This document shows, one piece after another, positions 28,013-39,038 of a stretch of 64,000 nucleotides of DNA (within the stretch, counting starts at the first letter, position 1; the number at the start of each line of letters is the position of its first letter). The position numbers were made by a program, and so were the translations under genes. The stretch comes from Auanema rhodensis (taxonomy: Eukaryota > Nematoda > Chromadorea > Rhabditida > Rhabditidae): NCBI GenBank assembly GCA_964057225.1, contig OZ059895.1, positions 10,540,001 to 10,604,000 of the forward strand. The letters are read 5' to 3'. The notes under the pieces were generated by a model, which worked only from the letters and a program-made list of their open reading frames with translations, was not told where the DNA came from and ran no database searches.

Positions 28013-30667
28013 TTTTGTTAGCACAGAACCATATTAATCATATTTTCCGGCGGGCTTAAGTTGCTATTTTGTTCAATTTTCATGAAAAAATAAAAATTTT
28101 TAAATGTTTATTTTTCGCCCTAGAAATACGTGCAACATCTTATTATCTAAGAAAACTTGAAAATTAAATGATTGATAAAGTAAAACAGATTTTGTTAGCA
28201 CAGAAACATATTAATCATATTTTAAGGCGGGCTCAAGTTGCTATTTTGTTCGATTTTCATGAAAAAATAAAAGTTTTAAAATGTTTATTTTTAGCCCTAG
28301 AAATACGTGCAACATCTTATTATCTAAGAAAATTTGAAAATTAAATAATTGAAAAAGTAAAACAGATTTTGTTAGCACAGAAACATATTAATCATATTTT
28401 AAGGCGGGCTAAAGTTGCTATTTTGTTCGATTTTCATGAAAAAATAAAAGTTTTAAAATGTTTATTTTTAGCCCTAGAAATACGTGCAACATCTTATTAT
28501 CTAAGAAAATTTGAAAATTAAATAATTGAAAAAGTAAAACAGATTTTGTTAGCACAGAAACATATTAATCATATTTTAAGGCGGGCTAAAGTTGCTATTT
28601 TGTTCGATTTTCATGAAAAAATAAAAATTTTAAAATGTTTATTTTTAGACTCAGAAATACGTGCAACATCTTATTATCTAAGAAAATTTGAAAATTAAAT
28701 AATTGAAAAAGTAAAACCGATTTTGTTAGCCCAGAAACATATTAATCATATTTTAAGGCGGGCTCAAGTTGCTATTTTGTTCGATTTTCATGAAAAAATA
28801 AAAATTTTAAAATGTTTATTTTTAGCCCTAGAAATACGTGCAACATCTTATTATCTAAGAAAATTTGAAAATTAAATAATTGAAAAAGTAAAACAGATTT
28901 TGTTAGCACAGAAACATATTAATCATATTTTAAGGCGGGCTAAAGTTGCTATTTTGTTCGATTTTCATGAAAAAATAAAAATTTTAAAATGTTTATTTTT
29001 AGCCCTAGAAATACGTGCAACATCTTATTATCTAAGAAAATTTGAAAATTAAATAATTGAAAAAGTAAAACAGATTTTGTTAGCACAGAAACATATTAAT
29101 CATATTTTAAGGCGGGCTAAAGTTGCTATTTTGTTCGATTTTCATGAAAAAATAAAAATTTTAAAATGTTTATTTTTAGCCTCAGAAATACGTGCAACAT
29201 CTTATTATCTAAGAAAACTTGAAAATTAAATGATTGATAAAGTAAAACAGATTTTGTTAGCACAGAAACATATTAATCATATTTTAAGGCGGGCTCAAGT
29301 TGCTATTTTGTTCGATTTTCATGAAAAAATAAAAGTTTTAAAATGTTTATTTTTAGCCCTAGAAATACGTGCAACATCTTATTATCTAAGAAAATTTGAA
29401 AATTAAATAATTGAAAAAGTAAAACAGATTTTGTTAGCACAGAAACATATTAATCATATTTTAAGGCGGGCTAAAGTTGCTATTTTGTTCGATTTTCATG
29501 AAAAAATAAAAGTTTTAAAATGTTTATTTTTAGCCTCAGAAATACGTGCAACATCTTATTATCTAAGAAAACTTGAAAATTAAATGATTGATAAAGTAAA
29601 ACAGATTTTGTTAGCACAGAAACATATTAATCATATTTTAAGGCGGGCTCAAGTTGCTATTTTGTTCGATTTTCATGAAAAAATAAAAATTTTAAAATGT
29701 TTATTTTTAGCCTCAGAAATACGTGCAACATCTTATTATCTAAGAAAACTTGAAAATTAAATGATTGAAAAAGTAAAACAGATTTTGTTAGCACAGAAAC
29801 ATATTAATCATATTTTAAGGCGGGCTAAAGTTGCTATTTTGTTCGATTTTCATGAAAAAATAAAAATTTTAAAATGTTTATTTTTAGCCTCAGAAATACG
29901 TGCAACATCTTATTATCTAAGAAAATTTGAAAATTAAATAATTGAAAAAGTAAAACAGATTTTGTTAGCACAGAAACATATTAATCATATTTTAAGGCGG
30001 GCTAAAGTTGCTATTTTGTTCGATTTTCATGAAAAAATAAAAATTTTAAAATGTTTATTTTTAGCCTCAGAAATACGTGCAACATCTTATTATCTAAGAA
30101 AACTTGAAAATTAAATGATTGAAAAAGTAAAACAGATTTTGTTAGCACAGAAACATATTAATCATATTTTAAGGCGGGCTCAAGTTGCTATTTTGTTCGA
30201 TTTTCATGAAAAAATAAAAGTTTTAAAATGTTTATTTTTAGCCCTAGAAATACGTGCAACATCTTATTATCTAAGAAAATTTGAAAATTAAATAATTGAA
30301 AAAGTAAAACCGATTTTGTTAGCACAGAAACATATTAATCATATTTTAAGGCGGGCTAAAGTTGCTATTTTGTTCGATTTTCATGAAAAAATAAAAATTT
30401 TAAAATGTTTATTTTTAGCCTCAGAAATACGTGCAACATCTTATTATCTAAGAAAACTTGAAAATTAAATGATTGATAAAGTAAAACAGATTTTGTTAGC
30501 ACAGAAACATATTAATCATATTTTAAGGCGGGCTCAAGTTGCTATTTTGTTCGATTTTCATGAAAAAATAAAAATTTTAAAATGTTTATTTTTAGCCTCA
30601 GAAATACGTGCAACATCTTATTATCTAAGAAAATTTGAAAATTAAATAATTGAAAAAGTAAAACCGA
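28013..30667 (+). repeat. Run of fifteen consecutive 177-bp B monomers
   Basis: Starting at 28013, monomers begin every 177 bp (28190, 28367, 28544 and so on to 30491) with no A or C between them, 2655 bp in all. The run sits inside one oversized unit, 27845-30840, with A before it and a C with a 5-bp insertion after it. Monomers differ at a few linked sites: CTCAAG/CTAAAG, AAAATTTT/AAAGTTTT, CCCTAG/CCTCAG and AATAATTGAAAAAG/AATGATTGATAAAG. These sites combine in different ways along the run, indicating shuffling by conversion or unequal exchange. It is the only long homogeneous run in the window. Confidence 0.9.
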
Positions 30668-31689
30668 TTCTGTTAGCCCAGGAACATATTAATCATATTT
30701 TAATTTAAGGCGGGCTCAAGTTGCTATTTTGTTCGATTTTCATGAAAAAATAAAAATTTTAAAATGTTTATTTTTAGCCCTAGAAATACGTGCAACATCT
30801 TACTCAACTCAAAATCAACTGTTTGATAATATAAATTAGGTTTTGTGAGCATATATCCATAGTAATCATGTTTTGCGGCGGGTTCAACTTGCTATTTCGT
30901 TTGATTTTTATGAAAAATTAAATATTCTAAATTTTTTATTTCTTGTCCTAGAAAAACGTGCTACATCTCATTAAACTAAGAATTAGTTGATTGAATAGGC
31001 AAAACAAATTTTGTTAGCACAGAAAAATATTAATCATATTTTCCGGCGGGCTCAAGTTGCTATTTTGTTCGATTTTCATGAAAAAATAAAAGTTTTAAAA
31101 TGTTTATTTTTAGCCCTAGAAATACGTGCAACATCTTACTCAACTCAAAATCAACTGTTTGATAATATAAATAAAATTTTGTGAGCATATATCCATAGTA
31201 ATCATGTTTTGCGGCGGGTTCAACTTGCTATTTCGTTTGATTTTTATGAAAAATTAAATATTCTAAAACTTTTATTTCTTGTCCTAGAAATACGTGCTAC
31301 ATCTCATTAAACTAAGAATTAGTTGATTGAAAAGGCAAAACAAATTTTGTGAGCATATACCCATAGTAATCATGTTTTGCGGCGTGCTCAAGTTGCTATT
31401 TTGTTCGATTTTTATGAAAAATTAAATATTTTCAAATGTTTATTTTTCGCCCTAGAAATACGTGCAACATCTTATTATCTAAGAAAATTTGAAAATTAAA
31501 TGATTGAAAAAGTAAAACAGATTTTGTTAGCACAGAAACATATTAATCATATTTTACGGCGGGCTCAAGTTGCTATTTTGTTCGATTTTTATGAAAAATT
31601 GAAAATTTTAAAATGTTTATTTTTAGCCCTAGAAATACGTGCAACATCTTATTCAACTCAAAATCAACTGTTTGATAATATAAATTAGG

Positions 31690-33751
31690 TTTTGTGAGCA
31701 TATATCCATAGTAATCATGTTTTGCGGCGGGTTCAACTTGCTATTTCGTTTGATTTTTATGAAAAATTAAATATTTTAAAAATTTTATTTCTTGTCCTAG
31801 AAATACGTGCTACATCTCATTAAACTAAGAATTAGTTGACTGAGAAGGCAAAACAAATTTTGTTAGCACAGAACCATATTAATCATATTTTCCGGCGGGC
31901 TCAAGTTGCTATTTTGTTCGATTTTTATGAAAAAATAAAAATTTTAAATTGTTTATTTTTAGCCCTAGAAATACGTGCAACATCTTATTATCTAAGAAAA
32001 TTTGAAAATTAAATAATTGAAAAAGTAAAACAGATTTTGTTAGCACAGAAACATATTGATCATATTTTAAGGCGGGCTCAAGTTGCTATTTTGTTCGATT
32101 TTTATGAAAAATTGAAAATTTTAAAATGTTTATTTTTAGCCCTAGAAATACGTGCAACATCTTATTCAACTCAAATTCAACTGTTTGATAATATAAATTA
32201 GGTTTTGTGAGCATATATCCATAGTAATCATGTTTTGCGGCGGGTTCAACTTGCTATTTCGTTTGATTTTTATGAAAAATTAAATATTTTAAAAATTTTA
32301 TTTCTTGTCCTAGAAATACGTGCTACATCTCATTAAACTAAGAATTAGTTGATTGAGAAGGCAAAACAAATTTTGTTAGCACAGAACCATATTAATCATA
32401 TTTTCCGGCGGGCTCAAGTTTCTATTTTGTTCGATTTTCATGAAAAAATAAAAGTTTTAAAATGTTTATTTTTAGCCCTAGAAATACGTGCAATATCTTA
32501 TTATCTGAGAAAATTTGAAAATTAAATGATTGAAAAAGTAAAACAGATTTTGTTAGCACAGAAACATATTAATCATATTTTAATTTAAGGCGGGCTCAAG
32601 TTGCTATTTTGTTCGATTTTCATGAAAAAAAAAAAATTTTAAAATGTTTATTTTTAGCCCTAGAAATACGTGCAACATCTTATTCAACTCAAAATCAACT
32701 GTTTGATAATATAAATTAGGTTTTGTGAGCATATATCCATAGTAATCATGTTTTGCGGCGGGTTCAACTTGCTATTTCGTTTGATTTTTATGAAAAATTA
32801 AATATTTTAAAAATTTTATTTCTTGTCCTAGAAATACGTGCTACATCTCATTAAACTAAGAATTAGTTGACTGAGAAGGCAAAACAAATTTTGTTAGCAC
32901 AGAACCATATTAATCATATTTTCCGGCGGGCTCAAGTTGCTATTTTGTTCGATTTTTATGAAAAAATAAAAATTTTAAATTGTTTATTTTTAGCCCTAGA
33001 AATACGTGCAACATCTTATTATCTAAGAAAATTTGAAAATTAAATAATTGAAAAAGTAAAACAGATTTTGTTAGCACAGAAACATATTGATCATATTTTA
33101 AGGCGGGCTCAAGTTGCTATTTTGTTCGATTTTTATGAAAAATTGAAAATTTTAAAATGTTTATTTTTAGCCCTAGAAATACGTGCAACATCTTATTCAA
33201 CTCAAATTCAACTGTTTGATAATATAAATTAGGTTTTGTGAGCATATATCCATAGTAATCATGTTTTGCGGCGGGTTCAACTTGCTATTTCGTTTGATTT
33301 TTATGAAAAATTAAATATTTTAAAAATTTTATTTCTTGTCCTAGAAATACGTGCTACATCTCATTAAACTAAGAATTAGTTGATTGAGAAGGCAAAACAA
33401 ATTTTGTTAGCACAGAACCATATTAATCATATTTTCCGGCGGGCTCAAGTTTCTATTTTGTTCGATTTTCATGAAAAAATAAAAGTTTTAAAATGTTTAT
33501 TTTTAGCCCTAGAAATACGTGCAATATCTTATTATCTGAGAAAATTTGAAAATTAAATGATTGAAAAAGTAAAACAGATTTTGTTAGCACAGAAACATAT
33601 TAATCATATTTTAATTTAAGGCGGGCTCAAGTTGCTATTTTGTTCGATTTTCATGAAAAAAAAAAAATTTTAAAATGTTTATTTTTAGCCCTAGAAATAC
33701 GTGCAACATCTTACTCAACTCAAAATCAACTGTTTGATAATATAAATTAGG
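31690..33751. repeat. 1031-bp higher-order repeat, two copies
   Basis: Two adjacent units of exactly 1031 bp, 31690-32720 and 32721-33751, each 513 + 518 bp. Both carry TTAGTTGACTGAGAAGG (usual TTGATTGAG), CAAATTCAACTG and the poly-A run after TTTTCATG. One difference seen is CTTATTCAAC near 32682 versus CTTACTCAAC near 33713. This unit fuses monomer types that are separate elsewhere in the left arm. Confidence 0.85.
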
Positions 33752-35454
33752 TTTTGTGAGCATATATCCATAGCAATCATGTTTTGCGGCGGGTTCAACT
33801 TGCTATTTCGTTTGATTTTTATGAAAAATTAAATATTCTAAAAATTTTATTTCTTGTCCTAGAAATACGTGCTACATCTCATTAAACTTAGAATTAGTTG
33901 ATTGAAAAGGCAAAACAAATTTTGTGAGCATATACCCAGAGTAATCATGTTTTGCGGCGTGCTCAAGTTGCTATTTTGTTCGATTTTTATGAAAAATTAA
34001 ATATTTTCAAATGTTTATTTTTAGCCCTAGAAATACGTGCAACATCTTATTCAACTCAAAATCAACTGTTTGATAATATAAATTAGGTTTTGTGAGCATA
34101 TATCCATAGTAATCATGTTTTGCGGCGGGTTCAACTTGCTATTTCGTTTGATTTTTATGAAAAATTAAATATTTTAAAAATTTTATTTCTTGTCCTAGAA
34201 ATACGTGCTACATCTCATTAAACTAAGAATTAGTTGATTGAGAAGGCAAAACAAATTTTGTTAGCACAGAACCATATTAATCATATTTTCCGGCGGGCTC
34301 AAGTTTCTATTTTGTTCGATTTTCATGAAAAAATAAAAATTTTAAAATGTTTATTTTTAGCCTCAGAAATACGTGCAACATCTTATTATCTGAGAAAATT
34401 TGAAAATTAAATGATTGAAAAAGTAAAACAGATTTTGTTAGCACAGAAACATATTAATCATATTTTAATTTAAGGCGGGCTCAAGTTGCTATTTTGTTCG
34501 ATTTTCATGAAAAAATAAAAATTTTAAAATGTTTATTTTTAGCCCTAGAAATACGTGCAACATCTTACTCAACTCAAAATCAACTGTTTGATAATATAAA
34601 TTAGGTTTTGTGAGCATATATCCATAGCAATCATGTTTTGTGGCGGGTTCAACTTGCTATTTCGTTTGATTTTTATGAAAAATTAAATATTCTAAAACTT
34701 TTATTTCTTGTCCTAGAAGTACGTGCTACATCTCATTGAACTAAGAATTAGTTGATTGAGAAAACAAAACAAATTTTGTTAGCACAGAACCATATTAATC
34801 ATATTTTCCGGCGGGCTCAAGTTGCTATTTTCTTCGATTTTCATGAAAAAATAAAAATTTTAAAATTTTTATTTTTAGCCCTAGAAATACGTGCAACATC
34901 TTATTATCTAAGAAAATTTGAAAATTAAATAATTGAAAAAGTAAAACAGATTTTGTTAGCACAGAAACATATTAATCATATTTTAAGGTGGGCTCAAGTT
35001 GCTATTTTGTTCGATTTTCATGAAAAAATAAAAATTTTAAAATGTTTATTTTTAGCCCTAGTAATACGTGCAACATCTTACTCAACTCAAAATTAACTGT
35101 TTGATAATATAAATTAGGTTTTGTGAGCATATATCCATAGCAATCATGTTTTGCGGCGGGTTCAACTTGCTATTTCGTTTGATTTTTATGAAAAATTAAA
35201 TATTCTAAAAATTTTATTTCTTGTCCTAGAAATACGTGCTACATCTCATTAAACTAAGAATTAGTTGATTGAGGAGGCAAAACAGATTTTGTTAGCAGAG
35301 AAACATATTAATCATATTTTGAGGCGGGCTCAATTTGCTATTTTGTTCGATTTTCATGAAAAAATAAAAATTTTAAAATGTTTATTTTTAGCCCTAGAAA
35401 TACGTGCAACATCTTACTCAACTCAAAATCAACTGTTTAATAATATAATTTAGG

Positions 35455-37660
35455 TTTTGTGAGCATATATCCATAGCAATCATGTTTTGCGGCGGGTTCA
35501 ACTTGCTATTTCGTTTGATTTTTATGAAAAATTAAATATTCTAAAAATTTTATTTCTTGTCCTAGAAATACGTGCTACATCTCATTAAACTAAGAATTAG
35601 TTGATTGAGGAGGCAAAACAAATTTTGTTAGCACAGAACCGTATTAATCATATTTTCCGGCGGGCTCAAGTTGCTATTTTGCTCGATTTTCATGAAAAAA
35701 TAAAAATTTTAAAATGTTTATTTTTAGCCTTAGAAATACGTGCAACATCTTACTCAACTCAAAATCAACTGTTTGATAATATAAATTAGGTTTTGTGAGC
35801 ATATATCCATAGTTATCATGTTTTGCGGCGGGTTCAACTTGCTATTTCGTTTGATTTTTATGAAAAATTAAATATTCTAAAAATTTTATTTCTTGTCCTT
35901 GAAATACGTGCTACATCTCTTTGAACTAAGAATTAGTTGATTGAGAAGGCAAAACAAATTTTGTTAGCACAGAACCATATTAATCATATTTTCCGGCGGG
36001 CTTAAGTTGCTATTTTGTTCGATTTTCATGAAAAAATAAAAATTTTTAAATGTTTATTTTTAGCCCTAGAAATACGTGCAACATCTTATTATCTAAAAAA
36101 ATTTGAAAATGAAATAATTGAAAAAGTAAAACAGATTTTGTTAGCACAGAAACATATTAATCATATTTTAAGGCGGGCTCAAGTTGCTATTTTGTTCGAT
36201 TTTCATGAAAAAATAAAAATTTTAAAATGTTTATTTTTAGCCCTAGTAATACGTGCAACATCTTACTCAACTCAAAATTAACTGTTTGATAATATAAATT
36301 AGGTTTTGTGAGCATATATCCATAGCAATCATGTTTTGCGGCGGGTTCAACTTGCTATTTCGTTTGATTTTTATGAAAAATTAAATATTCTAAAAATTTT
36401 ATTTCTTGTCCTAGAAATACGTGCTACATCTCATTAAACTAAGAATTAGTTGATTGAGAAGGCAAAACAAATTTTGTTAGCACAGAACCATATTAATCAT
36501 ATTTTCCGGCGGGCTCAAGTTGCTATTTTGTTCGATTTTCATGAAAAAATAAAAATTTTAAAATGTTTATTTCTAACCCTAGAAATACGTGCAACATCTT
36601 ATTATCTAAGAAAATTTGAAAATGAAAAAATTGAAAAAGTAAAACAGATTTTGTTAGCACAGAAACATATTAATCATATTTTAAGGTGGGCTCAAGTTGC
36701 TATTTTGTTCGATTTTCATGAAAAAATAAAAATTTTAAAATGTTTATTTTTAGCCCTAGTAATACGTGCAACATCTTACTCAACTCAAAATTAACTGTTT
36801 GATAATATAAATTAGGTTTTGTGAGCATATATCCATAGCAATCATGTTTTGCGGCGGGTTCAACTTGCTATTTCGTTTGATTTTTATGAAAAATTAAATA
36901 TTCTAAAAATTTTATTTCTTGTCCTAGAAATACGTGCTACATCTCATTAAACTAAGAATTAGTTGATTGAGGAGGCAAAACAAATTTTGTTAGCACAGAA
37001 CCGTATTAATCATATTTTCCGGCGGGCTCAAGTTGCTATTTTGCTCGATTTTCATGAAAAAATAAAAATTTTAAAATGTTTATTTTTAGCCCTAGAAATA
37101 CGTGCAACATCTTACTCAACTCAAAATCAACTGTTTGATAATATAAATTAGGTTTTGTGAGCATATATCCATAGTAATCATGTTTTGCGGCGGGTTCAAC
37201 TTGCTATTTCGTTTGATTTTTATGAAAAATTAAATATTCTAAAAATTTTATTTCTTGTCCTAGAAATACGTACTACATCTCTTTGAACTAAGAATTAGTT
37301 GATTGAGAAGGCAAAACAAATTTTGTTAGCACAGAACCATATTAATCATATTTTCCGGCGGGCTTAAGTTGCTATTTTGTTCGATTTTCATGAAAAAATA
37401 AAAATTTTTAAATGTTTATTTTTTGCCCTAGAAATACGTGCAACATCTTATTATCTAAGAAAAATTGAAAATTAAATGATTGAAAAAGTAAAACAGATTT
37501 TGTTAGCATAGAAACATATTAATCATATTTTAAGGCGGGCTCAAGTTGCTATTTTGTTCGATTTTCATGAAAAAATAAAAATTTTTAAATGTTTATTTTT
37601 AGCCCTAGAAATACGTGCAACATCTTACTCAACTCAAAATTAACTGTTTGATAATATAAA
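35455..37660. repeat. 1362-bp repeat, second family, about 1.6 copies
   Basis: Units 35455-36816 and 36817 to about 37660 have the 336 + 513 + 513 structure and an offset of 1362. They share TTGAGGAGGCAAAAC and AACCGTATTAATC. This block lies close to the retrotransposon, and GAGGAGG monomers reappear just beyond the element (44770, 45280, 45795). That suggests the two flanks belonged to one local subfamily before the insertion. Confidence 0.75.
36015..36281 (+). other. Satellite reading frame open across a B-C junction
   Basis: A run of 88 codons that continues from a B monomer into the next C monomer because the usual stop (AAT TAA) reads AAT GAA near 36111. A similar read-through of 114 codons occurs at 36450-36794, where AAAATGAAAAAATTG replaces AAAATTAAATAATTG. 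Both repeat the satellite frame (HINHILRRAQVAILFDF). There is no gene context, so these are probably chance loss of a stop in a repeat rather than genes. Confidence 0.6.
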
Positions 37661-37665
37661 TTAGG

Positions 37666-37833
37666 TTTTGTGAGCATATATCCATAGTAATCATGTTTTG
37701 CGGCGGGTTCAACTTGCTATTTCGTTTGATTTTTATGAAAAATTAAATATTCTAAAACTTTTATTTCTTGTCCTAGAAATACGTGCAACATCTTACTCAA
37801 CTCAAAATCAACTGTTTGATAAAATAAATTAGG
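37666..37833 (+). repeat. Single 168-bp A/C hybrid monomer
   Basis: Begins as A (GTGAGCATATATCCATAG) and ends as C (TTACTCAACTCAAAATCAAC, then GATAAAATAAATTAGG), so that two A starts are only 168 bp apart. This is the expected product of unequal exchange between an A and a C monomer in register. It resembles in structure the shortened D monomers that become common on the right arm. Confidence 0.8.
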
Positions 37834-38682
37834 TTTTGTGAGCATATATCCATAGTTATCATGTTTTGCGGCGGGTTCAACTTGCTATTTCGTTTGATTT
37901 TTATGAAAAATTAAATATTCTAAAAATTTTATTTCTTGTCCTAGAAATACGTGCTACATCTCATTAAACTAAGAATTAGTTGATTGAGGAGGCAAAACAG
38001 ATTTTGTTAGCACAGAAACATATTAATCATATTTTAAGGCGGGCTCAAGTTGCTATTTTGTTCGATTTTCATGAAAAAATAAAAACTTTAAAATGTTTAT
38101 TTTCAGCCCTAGAAATACGTGCAACATCTTACTCAACTCAAAACTAACTGTTTGATGATATAAATTAGGTTTTGTGAGCATATATCCATAGTAATCATGT
38201 TTTGCGGCGGGTTCAACTTGCTATTTCGTTTGATTTTTATGAAAAATTAAATATTCTAAAACTTTTATTTCTTGTCCTAGAAATACGTGCTACATCTCAT
38301 TAAACTAAGAATTAGTTGATTGAGAAGGCAAAACAAATTTTGTTAGCACAGAACCATATTAATCATATTTTCCGGCGGGCTCAAGTTGCTATTTTGTTCG
38401 ATTTTCATGAAAAAATAAAAATTTTAAAATGTTTATTTTTAACCCTAGAAATACGTGCAACATCTTATTATCTAAGAAAATTTGAAAATTAAATAATTGA
38501 AAAAGTAAAACAGATTTTGTTAGCACAGAAACATATTGATCATATTTTAAGGCGGGCTCAAGTTGCTATTTTGTTCGATTTTCATGAAAAAATAAAAATT
38601 TTAAAATGTTTATTTTTAGCCCTAGAAATACGTGCAACATCTTACTCAACTCAAAATCAACTGTTTGATAATATAAATTAGG

Positions 38683-39018
38683 TTTTGTGAGCATATATCC
38701 ATAGTAATCATGTTTTGCGGCGGGTTCAACTTGCTATTTCGTTTGATTTTTATGAAAAATTAAATATTCTAAAAATTTTATTTCTTGTCCTAGAAATACG
38801 TGCTACATCTTATTAAACTAAGAATTAGTTGATTGAAAAGGCAAAACAAATTTTGTTAGCACAGAACCATATTAATCATATTTTCCGGCGGGCTCAAGTT
38901 GCTATTTTGTTCGATTTTCATGAAAAAATAAAAATTTTAAAATGTTTATTTTTAGCCCTAGAAATACGTGCAACATCTTATTATCTAAGAAAATTTGAAA
39001 ATTAAATAATTGAAAAAG
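38683..39018 (+). repeat. Last left-arm monomers, B truncated by the element
   Basis: A at 38683-38850, then B from 38851 that follows the satellite to about base 168 of 177 (...AATAATTGAAAAAG) and breaks at about 39018. The next base would normally continue as TAAAAC. The following GGAGCGAGGGAC is not satellite. Confidence 0.9.
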
Positions 39019-39038
39019 GGAGCGAGGGACTCCAACAG

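Larger units (their letters stand above)
1..39018. repeat. Left-arm satellite array (A-B-C higher-order repeat)
   Basis: Continuous tandem array of three related monomers. A is 168 bp (begins TTTTGTGAGCATATATCC), B is 177 bp (begins ATTTTGTTAGCACAGAACC) and C is 168 bp (ends near CAACTGTTTGATAATATAAA). All share a GC block (CGGCGGGCTCAAGTTGCTAT in B and C), TTCGATTTT(C/T)ATGAAAAA and GAAATACGTGC(A/T)ACATCT. The usual order A-B-C gives a 513-bp period. Spacing between successive A starts is mostly 513, 336 (A-C) or 690 (A-B-B-C), with 511, 512, 517 and 518 where small indels occur. No spacer or unrelated sequence interrupts it. The monomer size is typical of nucleosome-phased centromeric or pericentromeric satellite; that role is inferred. 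Confidence 0.95.

Noticed and set aside
1-39018. CRISPR array
   Set aside because: Repeats are 168-177 bp with no unique spacers and no cas genes.
38850-39018. 5' LTR upstream of gag-pol
   Set aside because: Sequence up to 39018 is ordinary A and B satellite and shares nothing with the 3' region of the element.
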